A DNA stretch of 64,000 nucleotides from Paludibacteraceae bacterium. Lineage in GTDB: Bacteria > Bacteroidota > Bacteroidia > Bacteroidales > Paludibacteraceae. Below are positions 42,320-51,560 of this stretch, piece by piece. Each line of letters starts with the position of its first letter. Position 1 is the first letter of the stretch. Location of the stretch: contig CAJOEX010000004.1 of NCBI GenBank assembly GCA_905233415.1, positions 1-64,000 on the forward strand. Direction: 5' to 3'. The position numbers were made by a program, and so were the translations under genes. The notes below the pieces were generated by a model that saw only the letters and a list, made by a program, of their open reading frames with translations, searched no databases and was not told the origin of the DNA.

Positions 42320-42350
42320 AAAAAAAGAAGGATTGTCATCACGACAACCC
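42318..42350 (-). terminator. Intrinsic terminator upstream of tsaC
   Basis: On the minus strand GGGTTGTC pairs with GACAATCC (one G-U) around GTGAT, followed by a T-rich run (TTCTTTTTTTC). The wobble is a mismatch on the plus strand, which fixes the orientation. Confidence 0.75.
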
Positions 42351-42388
42351 AATCTTTACTTAACCTTAAATCTAATACCATGAAAAAC
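42318..42388 (-). ncRNA. Candidate small RNA of about 70 nt
   Basis: A consensus promoter (42395-42426) and an intrinsic terminator on the same strand define a transcript of about 70 nt with no ORF on that strand. It contains the 8-mer GGTATTAG (42379-42372), which is also in the 21.7-kb candidate RNA. It could be a trans-acting small RNA or simply a short unstable transcript upstream of tsaC. Confidence 0.5.
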
Positions 42389-42394
42389 ACGGTG

Positions 42395-42426
42395 CAAAAG
42401 TAGTACATTTTTTTGAACCCACCAAA
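42395..42426 (-). promoter_or_regulatory. Promoter of candidate small RNA
   Basis: On the minus strand TTTG (42426-42423), 20 bp, TACTTTTG (42402-42395). Confidence 0.7.
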
Positions 42427-42525
42427 TATTTTTACAAAAAAATATGTTATATAGCATGTTTTTCTGCATTTTGTCACATGGAAATTACAAAAAACGCGTT
42501 TTTTTACGTTTTTTTGCGCCCAAAT

Positions 42526-42556
42526 TTTGCAGATTGAAAAAAATGCAGTACCTTTG
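42526..42556 (+). promoter_or_regulatory. Promoter for pckA
   Basis: TTTG (42526-42529), 19 bp, TACCTTTG (42549-42556), a full consensus match; the leader is about 68 nt. Confidence 0.85.
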
Positions 42557-42629
42557 TAGTCGCTAAAGTAGGCATTGAAAAAAATGCCGCTCTAAATCCT
42601 GAATTTTAAATTCTAAATTAATTGATATT

Positions 42630-44378
42630 ATGGCTGCAAAAAAACTTGATTTAACTCAGTACGGTATTACCGGAACGACTGAAATCGTGTACAATCCTTC
42701 CTATGAAGAACTCTTCAAGGAGGAAATGAAGCCTGAACTCGAAGGCTTTGACAAAGGCCAACTCACAGAGCTTGGCGCAGTTAACGTAATGACAGGTGTT
42801 TACACCGGCCGTTCGCCTAAGGACAAATTCATCGTACTTGACGAAAACTCCAAAGACACCGTTTGGTGGACTTCTGACGAGTACAAAAACGACAACAAAA
42901 AATGCTCCGAGGAGTCTTGGGCAAAGCTCAAAGAAATCGCACAGAAAGAGTTGAGCAACAAGAAACTGTATGTAGTTGACTGCTTCTGCGGTGCCAACAA
43001 GGACACCCGCATGGCTGTGCGTTTCATCATGGAGGTAGCTTGGCAGGCCCACTTTATCCGCAACATGTTCATCAAGCCCACGGACGAAGAACTCAAAAAC
43101 TTCAAGCCCGATTTCGTTGTTTACAACGCTTCGAAGGCAAAAGTTGAGAACTTCAAAGAACTCGGTCTGAACTCCGAAACGGCTGTTGTGTTCAACATCA
43201 CTTCCCGCGAACAGGTTATCATCAACACTTGGTACGGCGGCGAAATGAAGAAAGGTATGTTCTCCATGATGAACTACTACCTGCCGCTGAAGGGGATTGC
43301 TGCTATGCACTGCTCCGCCAACACCGACATGGAAGGCAAGAACACCGCTATTTTCTTCGGTCTGTCAGGAACAGGTAAGACCACCCTTTCCACCGACCCG
43401 AAACGTCTGCTTATCGGCGATGACGAGCACGGCTGGGATGACAACGGCGTATTCAACTTCGAAGGCGGTTGCTATGCCAAGGTTATCAAGCTTGACAAGG
43501 AGTCCGAACCCGACATTTATAATGCTATCCGCCGCGACGCTCTCTTGGAGAACGTAACCGTGGACAAGGACGGCAAGATTGACTTCGACGACAAGTCCGT
43601 GACCGAGAACACCCGCGTTTCCTACCCGATTAACCATATCGAGAAGATTGTGAAACCCATTTCTGCAGGTCCCGCAGCAAAGAACGTTATCTTCCTGAGT
43701 GCGGATGCATTCGGCGTACTGCCTCCGGTTTCCATTCTGACTCCCGAACAGACGAAGTACTACTTCTTGAGCGGCTTTACCGCCAAATTGGCAGGTACAG
43801 AGCGCGGCATCACAGAGCCGACTCCGACCTTCTCCGCTTGCTTCGGACAGGCATTCCTGGAGCTCCACCCGACCAAATACGCTGAGGAACTGGTTAAACG
43901 CATGGAGCAATCCGGCGCAAAGGCATATCTCGTAAATACCGGTTGGAACGGCACAGGCAAACGTATTTCGATTCGCGACACCCGCGGTATCATTGACGCT
44001 ATTCTTGACGGTTCAATCCTGAAAGCCGAAACCAAGAATATTCCGTTCTTCAACCTTGAGGTTCCGACCGCTCTACCGGGCGTTGACCCGAAGATTCTTG
44101 ACCCGCGTGACACCTACAAAGATGCCGCTGAGTGGGAAGAGAAAGCACGTGACCTCGCTGCCCGCTTCATTAAGAACTTCGTGAAATATGAAGGCAATGC
44201 TGCCGGTAAAGCGCTTGTTCCTGCCGGTCCGCAACTGCCCGCAGAGAAGAAAGCTGAGCCGAAGCCCGAAGTAAAACCCGAAGCTCCGAAGGCTGAACCG
44301 AAACCGGCTCCCGAAGCTCCGAAAGCTGAGCCCGCCAAGAAAGTTTGCTGGCTCAAACGTCTCTTCGGCTGCAAATAA
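42630..44378 (+). CDS. pckA: Phosphoenolpyruvate carboxykinase (ATP) with a Pro/Lys/Glu tail
   Basis: The 582-residue product is ATP-type PEPCK. It has [13 protein letters not shown], the metal/substrate region [21 protein letters not shown]-loop [23 protein letters not shown] and the C-terminal catalytic block up to about residue 528. It interconverts oxaloacetate and PEP. Homologues end near 530-540 residues; this one adds about 50 residues of [11 protein letters not shown] repeats ending in [13 protein letters not shown]. The tail is read in frame, uses the same codon style, and a terminator follows directly, so it is real. Its purpose is unknown. Confidence 0.96.
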   Translation: MAAKKLDLTQYGITGTTEIVYNPSYEELFKEEMKPELEGFDKGQLTELGAVNVMTGVYTGRSPKDKFIVLDENSKDTVWWTSDEYKNDNKKCSEESWAKLKEIAQKELSNKKLYVVDCFCGANKDTRMAVRFIMEVAWQAHFIRNMFIKPTDEELKNFKPDFVVYNASKAKVENFKELGLNSETAVVFNITSREQVIINTWYGGEMKKGMFSMMNYYLPLKGIAAMHCSANTDMEGKNTAIFFGLSGTGKTTLSTDPKRLLIGDDEHGWDDNGVFNFEGGCYAKVIKLDKESEPDIYNAIRRDALLENVTVDKDGKIDFDDKSVTENTRVSYPINHIEKIVKPISAGPAAKNVIFLSADAFGVLPPVSILTPEQTKYYFLSGFTAKLAGTERGITEPTPTFSACFGQAFLELHPTKYAEELVKRMEQSGAKAYLVNTGWNGTGKRISIRDTRGIIDAILDGSILKAETKNIPFFNLEVPTALPGVDPKILDPRDTYKDAAEWEEKARDLAARFIKNFVKYEGNAAGKALVPAGPQLPAEKKAEPKPEVKPEAPKAEPKPAPEAPKAEPAKKVCWLKRLFGCK

Positions 44379-44394
44379 GCCTTAGACATAATCA

Positions 44395-44442
44395 AAAAAA
44401 ATCGCACGCGTGCAAATAATGTTGCATTTGTGCGATTTTTTT
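44395..44442 (+). terminator. Terminator of pckA
   Basis: ATCGCAC (44401-44407) pairs with GTGCGAT (44430-44436), extended by A/T pairs outside and TGCAA/TTGCA inside, followed by a long T-run. The A-rich left side makes it usable on both strands. Confidence 0.9.
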
Positions 44443-44454
44443 TCTTTTCAAACA

Positions 44455-44486
44455 TTTGCACAACTCAAAATATTGTTGTAATTTTG
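44455..44486 (+). promoter_or_regulatory. Promoter with no recognised gene downstream
   Basis: TTTG (44455-44458), 20 bp, TAATTTTG (44479-44486), a full match. Only short frames follow before the convergent DUF2461 gene. Confidence 0.7.
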
Positions 44487-44528
44487 CAGCGCATTAAATA
44501 ATAATAAGGACTTTTGTTATGAACGATT

Positions 44529-44639
44529 ATGTTGGTTCTGACGACTAAAGAAGCAGAGGAACTGCGTTCAAGATGCCAAATTGGCACCATGAACAAAATC
44601 GCAATATTATGCGGGCATTTGTCGAATTACGACGCTTGA
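44529..44639 (+). CDS. Short ORF or gene remnant
   Basis: A 36-codon frame (MLVLTTKEAEELRSRCQIGT, ending LCGHLSNYDA) follows the promoter at 44455-44486; a second frame, MNDYVGSDD, begins at 44519. No family was recognised. It could be the leftover 5' end of a lost gene. Low confidence that a protein is made. Confidence 0.25.
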   Translation: MLVLTTKEAEELRSRCQIGTMNKIAILCGHLSNYDA

Positions 44640-44665
44640 CGCAAATGGCCAATGCTACTTGCCTT

Positions 44666-45373
44666 TTATCGGCACTCTCTCGGGCTGAATTCGCCGTACT
44701 CCTCAAAGGTATAATTCAGAAAATCGTTCATCGGCTTGGCTGCTTTGGCAATTTCCACCACGCAGTCCAAAAAGTCCGGTGCACAGACTTGTCGGTTCGT
44801 CAGCGGCGTAGAGAACGTAAACATCTTCCGTTTGAGCCAGTCCGCGTGCACAAAGTCCGGGTCAAAGCCTGCAGGCACTTTCTTCAACATCCAGTCCGTG
44901 TCGAAATCGCCGAAGTACTTCTGCCAAGCGGGATGAGCCATGATTGCCTCGACTTCCTCGTAGTTGGCTTCAATCTCTTTGCGCAGGGCTTTGAGCAAGT
45001 CCGGCGTCGGGTCCCAAATACCGCCGGCAAACAGACAGTGGCCGGGCTGGAAGTGGACATAATACCCGCCGCGAAGGGATTTTTTGCCGCCTTTGACGGC
45101 AGGGAATACCCCGAACCATTCTTTGTACGGGCGTTTGTCGTGTGAGAAACGCACGTCGCGATAAATGCGCCAAACGCAGTCCTTGGGCTGCAAACCGGCA
45201 AGTTCAGGGTCTATTTCGTCCGCCAAACGGGCAATGTATGCCGCCGAAAATTCAAGAAACGCCTTGTGTGCTTCGTCATAGCGGGCTTTGTTGGCGGTAA
45301 ACCAGTCGCGGTTGTTGTTCATTGCCAAATCGGCAAGAAAATCAAGGATATGTGCGATGTTGTAGTTTTGCAT
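44666..45373 (-). CDS. DUF2461 domain-containing protein
   Basis: The 235-residue product matches the DUF2461 (TIGR02453) family: FLADLAMNNNRDWFTANKAR near the start, then RIYRDVRFSHDKRPYKEWFG and GGYYVHFQPGHCLFAGGIWD. It is a soluble, cytoplasmic-looking protein of unknown function with the usual length for the family. It is the last gene in a minus-strand run with DUF4153 and rfbD, 18 nt after the former. Confidence 0.93.
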   Translation of the reverse strand: MQNYNIAHILDFLADLAMNNNRDWFTANKARYDEAHKAFLEFSAAYIARLADEIDPELAGLQPKDCVWRIYRDVRFSHDKRPYKEWFGVFPAVKGGKKSLRGGYYVHFQPGHCLFAGGIWDPTPDLLKALRKEIEANYEEVEAIMAHPAWQKYFGDFDTDWMLKKVPAGFDPDFVHADWLKRKMFTFSTPLTNRQVCAPDFLDCVVEIAKAAKPMNDFLNYTFEEYGEFSPRECR

Positions 45374-45391
45374 TTTTGTCGTTTTGATTGG

Positions 45392-47119
45392 TTATTTCAT
45401 AAACAGGTATCCTACGTAATGAACAGAGAGCGTACTATCACTATATACACTTATCTCTATACTTTCCGGTACAAATGCCGCTGTGCCTTCCCGCGACGGA
45501 ATAACCATCGGCAGGTCGTGCTCATAGTTATACTTCATCGCCGCCGTATCAATCAGCAATGTGGTCTCTGAATAGTTGTCGTAAAGCGGCAGTACGCCAT
45601 TTTTGATTTTGTTCATGTGGCTTTCAACATCACCGGCATATGAATTTCTGAACCTGAACGTAGTAAATGGACCTTTCGGACAAGTCATTGTGCCATCGTA
45701 CTGGAAATATATGTTTCGCCGATAGAACGGCTGCGGAGCTGCCTCTTCGTCGTCGTTCCGCGCGTATTTCCACTCATAAGAGAAGTATTCTTCAGTATCA
45801 TAGCCATTGTACCGGTTCAGATAGCACGCAAGCTCACATATCTCTTCTATTTCATCCCGTGTCAGATTACAGCCTTGGGCAGCCAGTTCCTCGCCCGTCA
45901 TCCATCCCCAACCCTTCGGGAACGGAAGTTGCGCATTCTTTTCCGCAATCAACTTGTCCACCTTGTGCATCATCACTTTCTTGGTAATGAAGAAATAGTT
46001 GAGCGGCTGGCCGGACGATAGTATGAATATTGCCGCAAAAGACAAATAAATCCAGCGGAATCGTTTGGTTTTGCTCACTAAAACACCTATGCAGACCGCA
46101 TAGAACCACGCCAGAACCGTTGCGAGGTATAGCCTGAGTTCCGTAATGCCATAGTTGCCGATTCGCACGCCGACTGCCACTGTCATCAGCACCAATAACG
46201 GCAGAATGGCTATCGGCAGCCAGCGTGTAAGCAACTTTGCCTGCCATGTGCCGCCTTCCTTAATTTGCGGATAAAGCAGGAAGTAGCACAGCACATACAT
46301 CGCCATCACCGCTGAAACCAAGTACGAAATCAATCCTTCCGGCAGATTCCAGGTAATCAGAATCCGAACGGTATAAACATACAGCACCAGCATATACGCG
46401 CCCAAAAGCGGAATAAACAGCCAACTGACCGTATTGCGCAGGAACTTGGACATCTCCGTCGAAGTATTGTGCTTGCGTTCGCCGGACGGAACAAGCGCAA
46501 AGAACAGCACTCCTTGAATCAGCACCAGACTGATGATTGTCAGTACGAGAGGAACGGTATCGCCGCGAGTCGGAATGCGGAACAATGCCGCCGTGCCGTA
46601 TAGCAAGCCTAACAGCCCGCCGTCCATAAATGCGGCAACAAGCAGACTGATAACGTATGCACGCAGGTTGGCAAAGATAAAGTGCCAACTCTTGACATCG
46701 TCTTTCTCCCGCAGATACGCCACAAACGGAATAGCCGCCAATACTGCAACCAGCCAAGCAATATTGCCAACGATAAACGGCATGTGACGCTCCCAATTGA
46801 AATGGGTCAGAAACAATGCGCCGCAATAAACCGTCCATGCCACAAGGACTGCTGTTTTGACAATCCGATAGCGTTTCCTGGTTGCCGGAGAACTTTGTTC
46901 TTCGCCCCAAAGCGAAAGCAGGTAGTCAAACAGGATTCCGCCGCAAAGAAAGAACAGTACCGTAGTAATGATATCGTCATCCAGCCGTTCGCCACAAGCC
47001 AGACACGAAAGGAAGACGGTCAATAGCACCAACAACGCCACCGCAATCGGAAAGCGGTACGTCATCTGTTGAAGGCTTTTGAGTAGCGCCTTGGGGGAAA
47101 GAACTTGTTTCAGTTTCAT
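45392..47119 (-). CDS. DUF4153 multi-spanning membrane protein
   Basis: The 575-residue product has about 10-12 predicted membrane helices in its first 380 residues (for example FPIAVALLVLLTVFLSCLAC and VLTIISLVLIQGVLFFALV) and a soluble C-terminal domain, as in DUF4153. Function is unknown. It starts 17 nt after rfbD ends and belongs to the same transcription unit. Confidence 0.88.
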   Translation of the reverse strand: MKLKQVLSPKALLKSLQQMTYRFPIAVALLVLLTVFLSCLACGERLDDDIITTVLFFLCGGILFDYLLSLWGEEQSSPATRKRYRIVKTAVLVAWTVYCGALFLTHFNWERHMPFIVGNIAWLVAVLAAIPFVAYLREKDDVKSWHFIFANLRAYVISLLVAAFMDGGLLGLLYGTAALFRIPTRGDTVPLVLTIISLVLIQGVLFFALVPSGERKHNTSTEMSKFLRNTVSWLFIPLLGAYMLVLYVYTVRILITWNLPEGLISYLVSAVMAMYVLCYFLLYPQIKEGGTWQAKLLTRWLPIAILPLLVLMTVAVGVRIGNYGITELRLYLATVLAWFYAVCIGVLVSKTKRFRWIYLSFAAIFILSSGQPLNYFFITKKVMMHKVDKLIAEKNAQLPFPKGWGWMTGEELAAQGCNLTRDEIEEICELACYLNRYNGYDTEEYFSYEWKYARNDDEEAAPQPFYRRNIYFQYDGTMTCPKGPFTTFRFRNSYAGDVESHMNKIKNGVLPLYDNYSETTLLIDTAAMKYNYEHDLPMVIPSREGTAAFVPESIEISVYSDSTLSVHYVGYLFMK

Positions 47120-47136
47120 GGTTCAGTTGTCGCGAC

Positions 47137-47997
47137 TTATAACCGGACAAGACATTTGGCAAGACTGTCCTGCCATTCCGGGATGTGAATATTGAATGTG
47201 CGTTTGATTTTAGTCTTGTCAAGCACGGAATATTTAGGCCGCGGCGTCTTGTAGGCGTATTCTTCCGAGCGGATTGGCGTGACCTTGCATGCAATGCCTG
47301 CCTGACGGAGAATCTCTACCGTAAAATCGTACCAGGAGCAAACGCCCTCGTCGGTGAAATGATAAATGCCTGCGTGCCACTCGGGAGCCTCAATAACGGC
47401 ATAAATGGCTGCGGCTAAATCCGCTGCGTAGGTTGGTGTGCCGATTTGGTCATCGACCACGCGCAGTTCGTCACGTTCTGCACCCAGTCGCAGCATCGTT
47501 TTCACGAAATTGTTGCCGTACGGTGAGTAGAGCCACGCTGTGCGGATGATTACCGCTTCCGGATTAGCAGCCGTCAATAGCTGTTCTCCTTCTAATTTTG
47601 TCCGTCCGTAGGCTGTTCGGGGCGCAACCGCATCGCTTTCAAGGTAAGGTGTGCTTTCACTTCCTGAAAATACATAGTCCGTGGAAATATGAATTACTTT
47701 TGTACCGGCCAATCCCAAATTCTGTACAGCCTGAGCGTTTATCAGCCGTGCCGTAGCCTCGTCTTCTTCTGCTTTGTCCACGTTCGTGTACGCGGCGCAA
47801 TTGACAATCAGGTCAATCGCGTTTTCTGCCACAAACTGTTTGATGGCGTCACGGTCGGTAATATCCAACTTCTGCACGTCGCCGGCATCCGTACCCGCGA
47901 CATCCGTAAAGAAGTATTTGTGATTCGGGTGTGTGGCGCTCAAATTGCGCATTTCCGTCCCTAATTGGCCATTACAGCCGGTAATGAGTATATTCAT
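47137..47997 (-). CDS. rfbD: dTDP-4-dehydrorhamnose reductase
   Basis: The 286-residue product is a short-chain dehydrogenase: NAD(P)-binding MNILITGCNGQLGTEM, the STDYVFSG segment, and catalytic YGRTKLEGE (YxxxK). It makes dTDP-L-rhamnose, a surface-polysaccharide sugar. I chose ATG 47997 because the longer frame begins upstream of the promoter's start region. rfbA, B and C are not here. Confidence 0.94.
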   Translation of the reverse strand: MNILITGCNGQLGTEMRNLSATHPNHKYFFTDVAGTDAGDVQKLDITDRDAIKQFVAENAIDLIVNCAAYTNVDKAEEDEATARLINAQAVQNLGLAGTKVIHISTDYVFSGSESTPYLESDAVAPRTAYGRTKLEGEQLLTAANPEAVIIRTAWLYSPYGNNFVKTMLRLGAERDELRVVDDQIGTPTYAADLAAAIYAVIEAPEWHAGIYHFTDEGVCSWYDFTVEILRQAGIACKVTPIRSEEYAYKTPRPKYSVLDKTKIKRTFNIHIPEWQDSLAKCLVRL

Positions 47998-48014
47998 AAT
48001 GCTCCAATTTGCCG

Positions 48015-48046
48015 CAAAATTACTACAAAATTTTGAATTGTGCAAA
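48015..48046 (-). promoter_or_regulatory. Promoter for rfbD-DUF4153-DUF2461
   Basis: On the minus strand TTTG (48046-48043), 20 bp, TAATTTTG (48022-48015). Confidence 0.8.
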
Positions 48047-48101
48047 TAATTCAGTAGATAATTGTCAGAAACTATTAAAACTATCAGTCAGCAGGCAATT
48101 G

Positions 48102-49010
48102 TTACCATTTGACGATTGCTGTCAGCGGATAGTGGTCGGAGCAGTTGATGCGGTCTATGTGCGTGGAAGCCGGTTGCAAGGACTTGGAGCACAGCACATA
48201 GTCAATCCGGATGCCGACATGCCGTTTGGTCAAGGTTGCTCCCCATCTGCCGACACTGCTTTCCAAGAAGCAATCCCGCAGGTCTGTACTGCGCATTTTC
48301 AAATACGTGTAGGACAGCGGAATCGCGTTGAAATCCCCTGCCACAATCACCGGATAGGGTGACTTTTCTATTTCCTGCCGAATCGCCCGCACTTGTTCGT
48401 GGCGGATGGTGCGTGCCGACTCTAATTTGCCGGAAATGCGTTGGGCGGATTCTTTTATCGCACCGCTTTCGATGGAGTCCGGCAGGTCGGTTACGGTCAG
48501 CTTGTTCGATTCCAAATGGTTGTTGAACAGCCGGAACGTGTCTTGCCCGACCGCCACGTCGCAATAATTGGAGATGTTTCCGCGAGAAGTGTAGCGAATC
48601 GTGTTCTTGTTCAGCAGCGGATACTTGCTGAATACCGCTATGCCGTATTGGTGGCGTTTGTTGTAGATTTTGAAGTCAAAATACGTGTACGGATATTTGC
48701 TCAACGCCTTGCGTAGTTCCGGCAGCGTGAGGTACTTTTCGGATTTATACACATCCACTTCTTGCAGGCAAACAATGTCAGCATCCTGTTTGCGCAGAAA
48801 GTGTACAACCGGATTTTCATGCGCTTTAGCGTACATGCCCATTTGGTGGGTGTTGTAGGTCAGTACAGACAACTGATGCTCAAGACCTTCCGTGTTCGGC
48901 TTCCGGTGTGAAAAGAGCAAAGACCCCGTCCAAACCAGCACCGCAAGCACAATCACCGAAGGCAGTATCCTCCGGAGACATCCTTTGCGTTTGGTTTGTT
49001 TGGGTTTCAT
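48102..49010 (-). CDS. Membrane-anchored endonuclease/exonuclease/phosphatase (EEP) family protein
   Basis: The 302-residue product has an N-terminal anchor (LPSVIVLAVLVWTGSLLF, about 15-32) and an EEP fold: LSVLTYNTHQMGM, VCLQEVDVYKS (catalytic Glu), VIVAGDFNAIPLS (DxN) and CSDHYPLTAIV (the SDH end). Facing the periplasm, it could be a phosphodiesterase or nuclease; the substrate is unknown. It starts 5 nt after porX ends in the same operon. Confidence 0.9.
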   Translation of the reverse strand: MKPKQTKRKGCLRRILPSVIVLAVLVWTGSLLFSHRKPNTEGLEHQLSVLTYNTHQMGMYAKAHENPVVHFLRKQDADIVCLQEVDVYKSEKYLTLPELRKALSKYPYTYFDFKIYNKRHQYGIAVFSKYPLLNKNTIRYTSRGNISNYCDVAVGQDTFRLFNNHLESNKLTVTDLPDSIESGAIKESAQRISGKLESARTIRHEQVRAIRQEIEKSPYPVIVAGDFNAIPLSYTYLKMRSTDLRDCFLESSVGRWGATLTKRHVGIRIDYVLCSKSLQPASTHIDRINCSDHYPLTAIVKW

Positions 49011-49015
49011 AGGCG

Positions 49016-50551
49016 TTATTTCGGGTCAAGCGTAATGAGTGGAATTATCAGTTCTTCCATCGATATTCCGCCGTGCTGGAAGGTGTTGCGGTAGTACTGG
49101 GCATAGTAGTTGAAATTGTTCGGATAGCCGAAAAATTCTTCGCCCGTACAGAATACATAGCTGCTGCTGACATTCGGACAAGGCAAGCCGACCTGCTTCG
49201 GATGCGTGATTTCAAAGGCGTTCTTGCTCTGGAAATTCAGCGATTTGCCCACCTTGTAGCGCAGGTTCGTGTTCGTGTTCTTATCGCCGATAATCTGCAC
49301 GGGATTCTGTACGCGAACCGTTCCGTGGTCGGTTGTCAGGACAATTTTATAACCTAATTGCGCAATCCGGCGGAAGAGTTCATAGGTCGGCGAATGCTTG
49401 AACCAACTGAGCGTCAGGCTGCGGTAAGCCGCTTCGTCGTTACACAGTTCGCGCATCATTTTGCTGTCTGTGCGGGAATGCGAAAGCATGTCAATAAAGT
49501 TCAGTACAACCACATTCAGCGGCGTCTGCAAGCCTTTGAGTTGCTTGATGACGCGCTCGCAGAAGTCCGACTCGTTGATTTTGAAATACGAGAAGCCGTA
49601 ATGCTTGCGGAAACGGTCCAGTTGCGTTTGAATCAGTTCCTTCTCATTGAGGTTCTTGCCTTCTTCCTCATCTTCATCAACCCACAGATTCGGAAACATC
49701 TCTTGAATCTGCAGCGGCATCAGTCCGGCAAAGATAGCGTTTCGGGCATATTGTGTCGCGGTCGGCAGAATCGATAAATACGTACTTTCGTTCGCCACAT
49801 TGAAGAACTCGCTGATAAGCGGCTGAATCGTCTTCCACTGGTCGTAACGGAAGTTGTCAATGACGACAAAGAACACTTTTTCGCCCTTGTCAAGCATCGG
49901 GAACAGCACGTTCTTGAATATATCCGGCGACATCATCGGCCGTTCGCCCGAAGTGAACCAGTTCTCATAGTTCTTGGTGATAAACTTGGCGAATGCAGCA
50001 TTTGCCTGTTGCGACTGCATGTGCAGCATTTCCCGCATGGACGAGTCCACGTTTTGCAGCTCCAAATCCCAGTGGGAGAGTTGTTTATAAACCGCCATCC
50101 ATTCTTCTACCGTTTTCGCCGTATCAATCATGAAACTGATGTCGGAAAACTCCTCCTGATAGCCTCGGTTGGTGTGTTTTTCCACAATCTCACGCTGATG
50201 AATGTGCTTTTTGAGACACAACAGGATTTGGTTCGGGTTGACGGGTTTGATAAGGTAATCGGCTATTTTCGCACCAATTGCCTGTTCCATTATCCGTTCT
50301 TCCTCACTCTTGGTAATCATTACCACCGGCAGGCTCGGACGCAGGGATTTAATCGTTTCCAGCGTCTCCAAACCGCTCAATCCGGGCATGTTCTCATCCA
50401 AGAAAACAATGTCTAACGGTTCGTTACGGCAATAGTCTATCGCATCCTGACCGTTGTTGGCGGTCAGCACATCGTAACCTTTTTCCTGCAAAAAAATGAT
50501 ATACGGCTTGAGGAGATCAATCTCGTCATCAGCCCAGAGTATTCGGCTCAT
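49016..50551 (-). CDS. porX: T9SS response regulator PorX (receiver + PglZ domain)
   Basis: The 511-residue product has an N-terminal receiver domain (MSRILWADDEIDLLKPYI; phospho-acceptor Asp in DIVFLDENMPG; ITKSEEER; KPVNPNQIL) and a C-terminal PglZ/alkaline-phosphatase-like domain (FFVVIDNFRYDQW metal site, LSILPTATQYARNAIFAGLM, LTTDHGTVRVQNP). This combination defines PorX, which with PorY and SigP controls type IX secretion genes. I chose ATG 50551 (MSRILWADD). It overlaps the pseudouridine synthase gene by 23 nt. It supports a working T9SS for the giant protein at 10.8-21 kb. Confidence 0.95.
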   Translation of the reverse strand: MSRILWADDEIDLLKPYIIFLQEKGYDVLTANNGQDAIDYCRNEPLDIVFLDENMPGLSGLETLETIKSLRPSLPVVMITKSEEERIMEQAIGAKIADYLIKPVNPNQILLCLKKHIHQREIVEKHTNRGYQEEFSDISFMIDTAKTVEEWMAVYKQLSHWDLELQNVDSSMREMLHMQSQQANAAFAKFITKNYENWFTSGERPMMSPDIFKNVLFPMLDKGEKVFFVVIDNFRYDQWKTIQPLISEFFNVANESTYLSILPTATQYARNAIFAGLMPLQIQEMFPNLWVDEDEEEGKNLNEKELIQTQLDRFRKHYGFSYFKINESDFCERVIKQLKGLQTPLNVVVLNFIDMLSHSRTDSKMMRELCNDEAAYRSLTLSWFKHSPTYELFRRIAQLGYKIVLTTDHGTVRVQNPVQIIGDKNTNTNLRYKVGKSLNFQSKNAFEITHPKQVGLPCPNVSSSYVFCTGEEFFGYPNNFNYYAQYYRNTFQHGGISMEELIIPLITLDPK

Positions 50552-51557
50552 ATTTCCTCCATTTCTCAATTAAGTTCGACATATCTTCGGGCCATTCGCT
50601 TTCAAAAAACATCCGTTCGCCCGTTCGCGGATGCGTGAATCCGAGTGTTTTGGCGTGCAGCACCTGTCGCGGACAGAGTGCAAAGCAGTTTTGAATATAT
50701 TGCTTGTATTTCTGTGTCGGCAGACCTTTCAGGATTTCCGTTCCGCCGTATTTCTCATCGCAGAACAGCGGATGCCCAATGTGCTTCATGTGGACACGGA
50801 TCTGGTGGGTGCGTCCTGTCTCAAGCCTGCATTCGACCAGCGTCACATACATAAAACACTCCAACACCCGCCAATGCGTAATCGCTTCCTTGGCATTGGG
50901 ATTGTCCTCAAGATTCCACACCTTATATATAGTACGGTCGCGGTTGTCACGTGCCAAAGCTCCTTCAATCGTTCCGCTGTCTTCGGCAAACGTTCCCCAA
51001 ACCAACGCATTGTATGTCCGTTCGGTGGTGTGCTCAAAGAACTGGAGCCCGAGATTCGTCTTGGCTTCCGGCGTTTTGGCGATGAGCAGCAGACCAGAAG
51101 TGTCCTTATCTATGCGATGCACAAGCCCGATGTTCGGATTGTTGATGTCCAGTTTGTCACCGAAATAATAGGCAAGCGCATTCAACAAGGTATGTTCGTA
51201 GTTCCCGTGTCCCGGATGAACAACCAAGCCCGCAGGTTTGTTGATGACCAGCACATCTTCATCCTCATAGACCACGTTCAGCGGAATATTCTCCGGCTGA
51301 ATCGTGTAATCGTGCGGTTCGTGGTCAAGCAGCACCTGAATGACATCGAGCGGTTTGACCTTGTGGTTGCTGCTGACAGGCTTCCCGTTGACCAGCACAT
51401 TGCCCGCATCAGCCGCATTTTGGATGCGATTGCGCGAAGTGCCTGCCATGTGTTCTGTCAGGTACTTGTCCACACGAACCGGCGTTTGGCCTTTATCCAC
51501 CTCACACCGCCAGCGTTCCCACAACTCTTCCTGTTCTATGTCCTCAAAGTCAGTCAT
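50529..51557 (-). CDS. RluA-family 23S rRNA pseudouridine synthase
   Basis: The 342-residue product has an N-terminal S4 domain (VDKYLTEHMAGTSRNRIQNA) and an RluA-type catalytic domain with LVHRIDKDTSGLLLIAKT, where the Asp in HRxD is the nucleophile, plus GRTHQIRVHMKHIGHPLFCD. The length and S4 domain make it closest to RluD, which modifies helix 69 of 23S rRNA. It starts 3 nt after the PASTA gene and overlaps porX by 23 nt. Confidence 0.94.
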   Translation of the reverse strand: MTDFEDIEQEELWERWRCEVDKGQTPVRVDKYLTEHMAGTSRNRIQNAADAGNVLVNGKPVSSNHKVKPLDVIQVLLDHEPHDYTIQPENIPLNVVYEDEDVLVINKPAGLVVHPGHGNYEHTLLNALAYYFGDKLDINNPNIGLVHRIDKDTSGLLLIAKTPEAKTNLGLQFFEHTTERTYNALVWGTFAEDSGTIEGALARDNRDRTIYKVWNLEDNPNAKEAITHWRVLECFMYVTLVECRLETGRTHQIRVHMKHIGHPLFCDEKYGGTEILKGLPTQKYKQYIQNCFALCPRQVLHAKTLGFTHPRTGERMFFESEWPEDMSNLIEKWRKYEPNTLG

Positions 51558-51560
51558 CCA

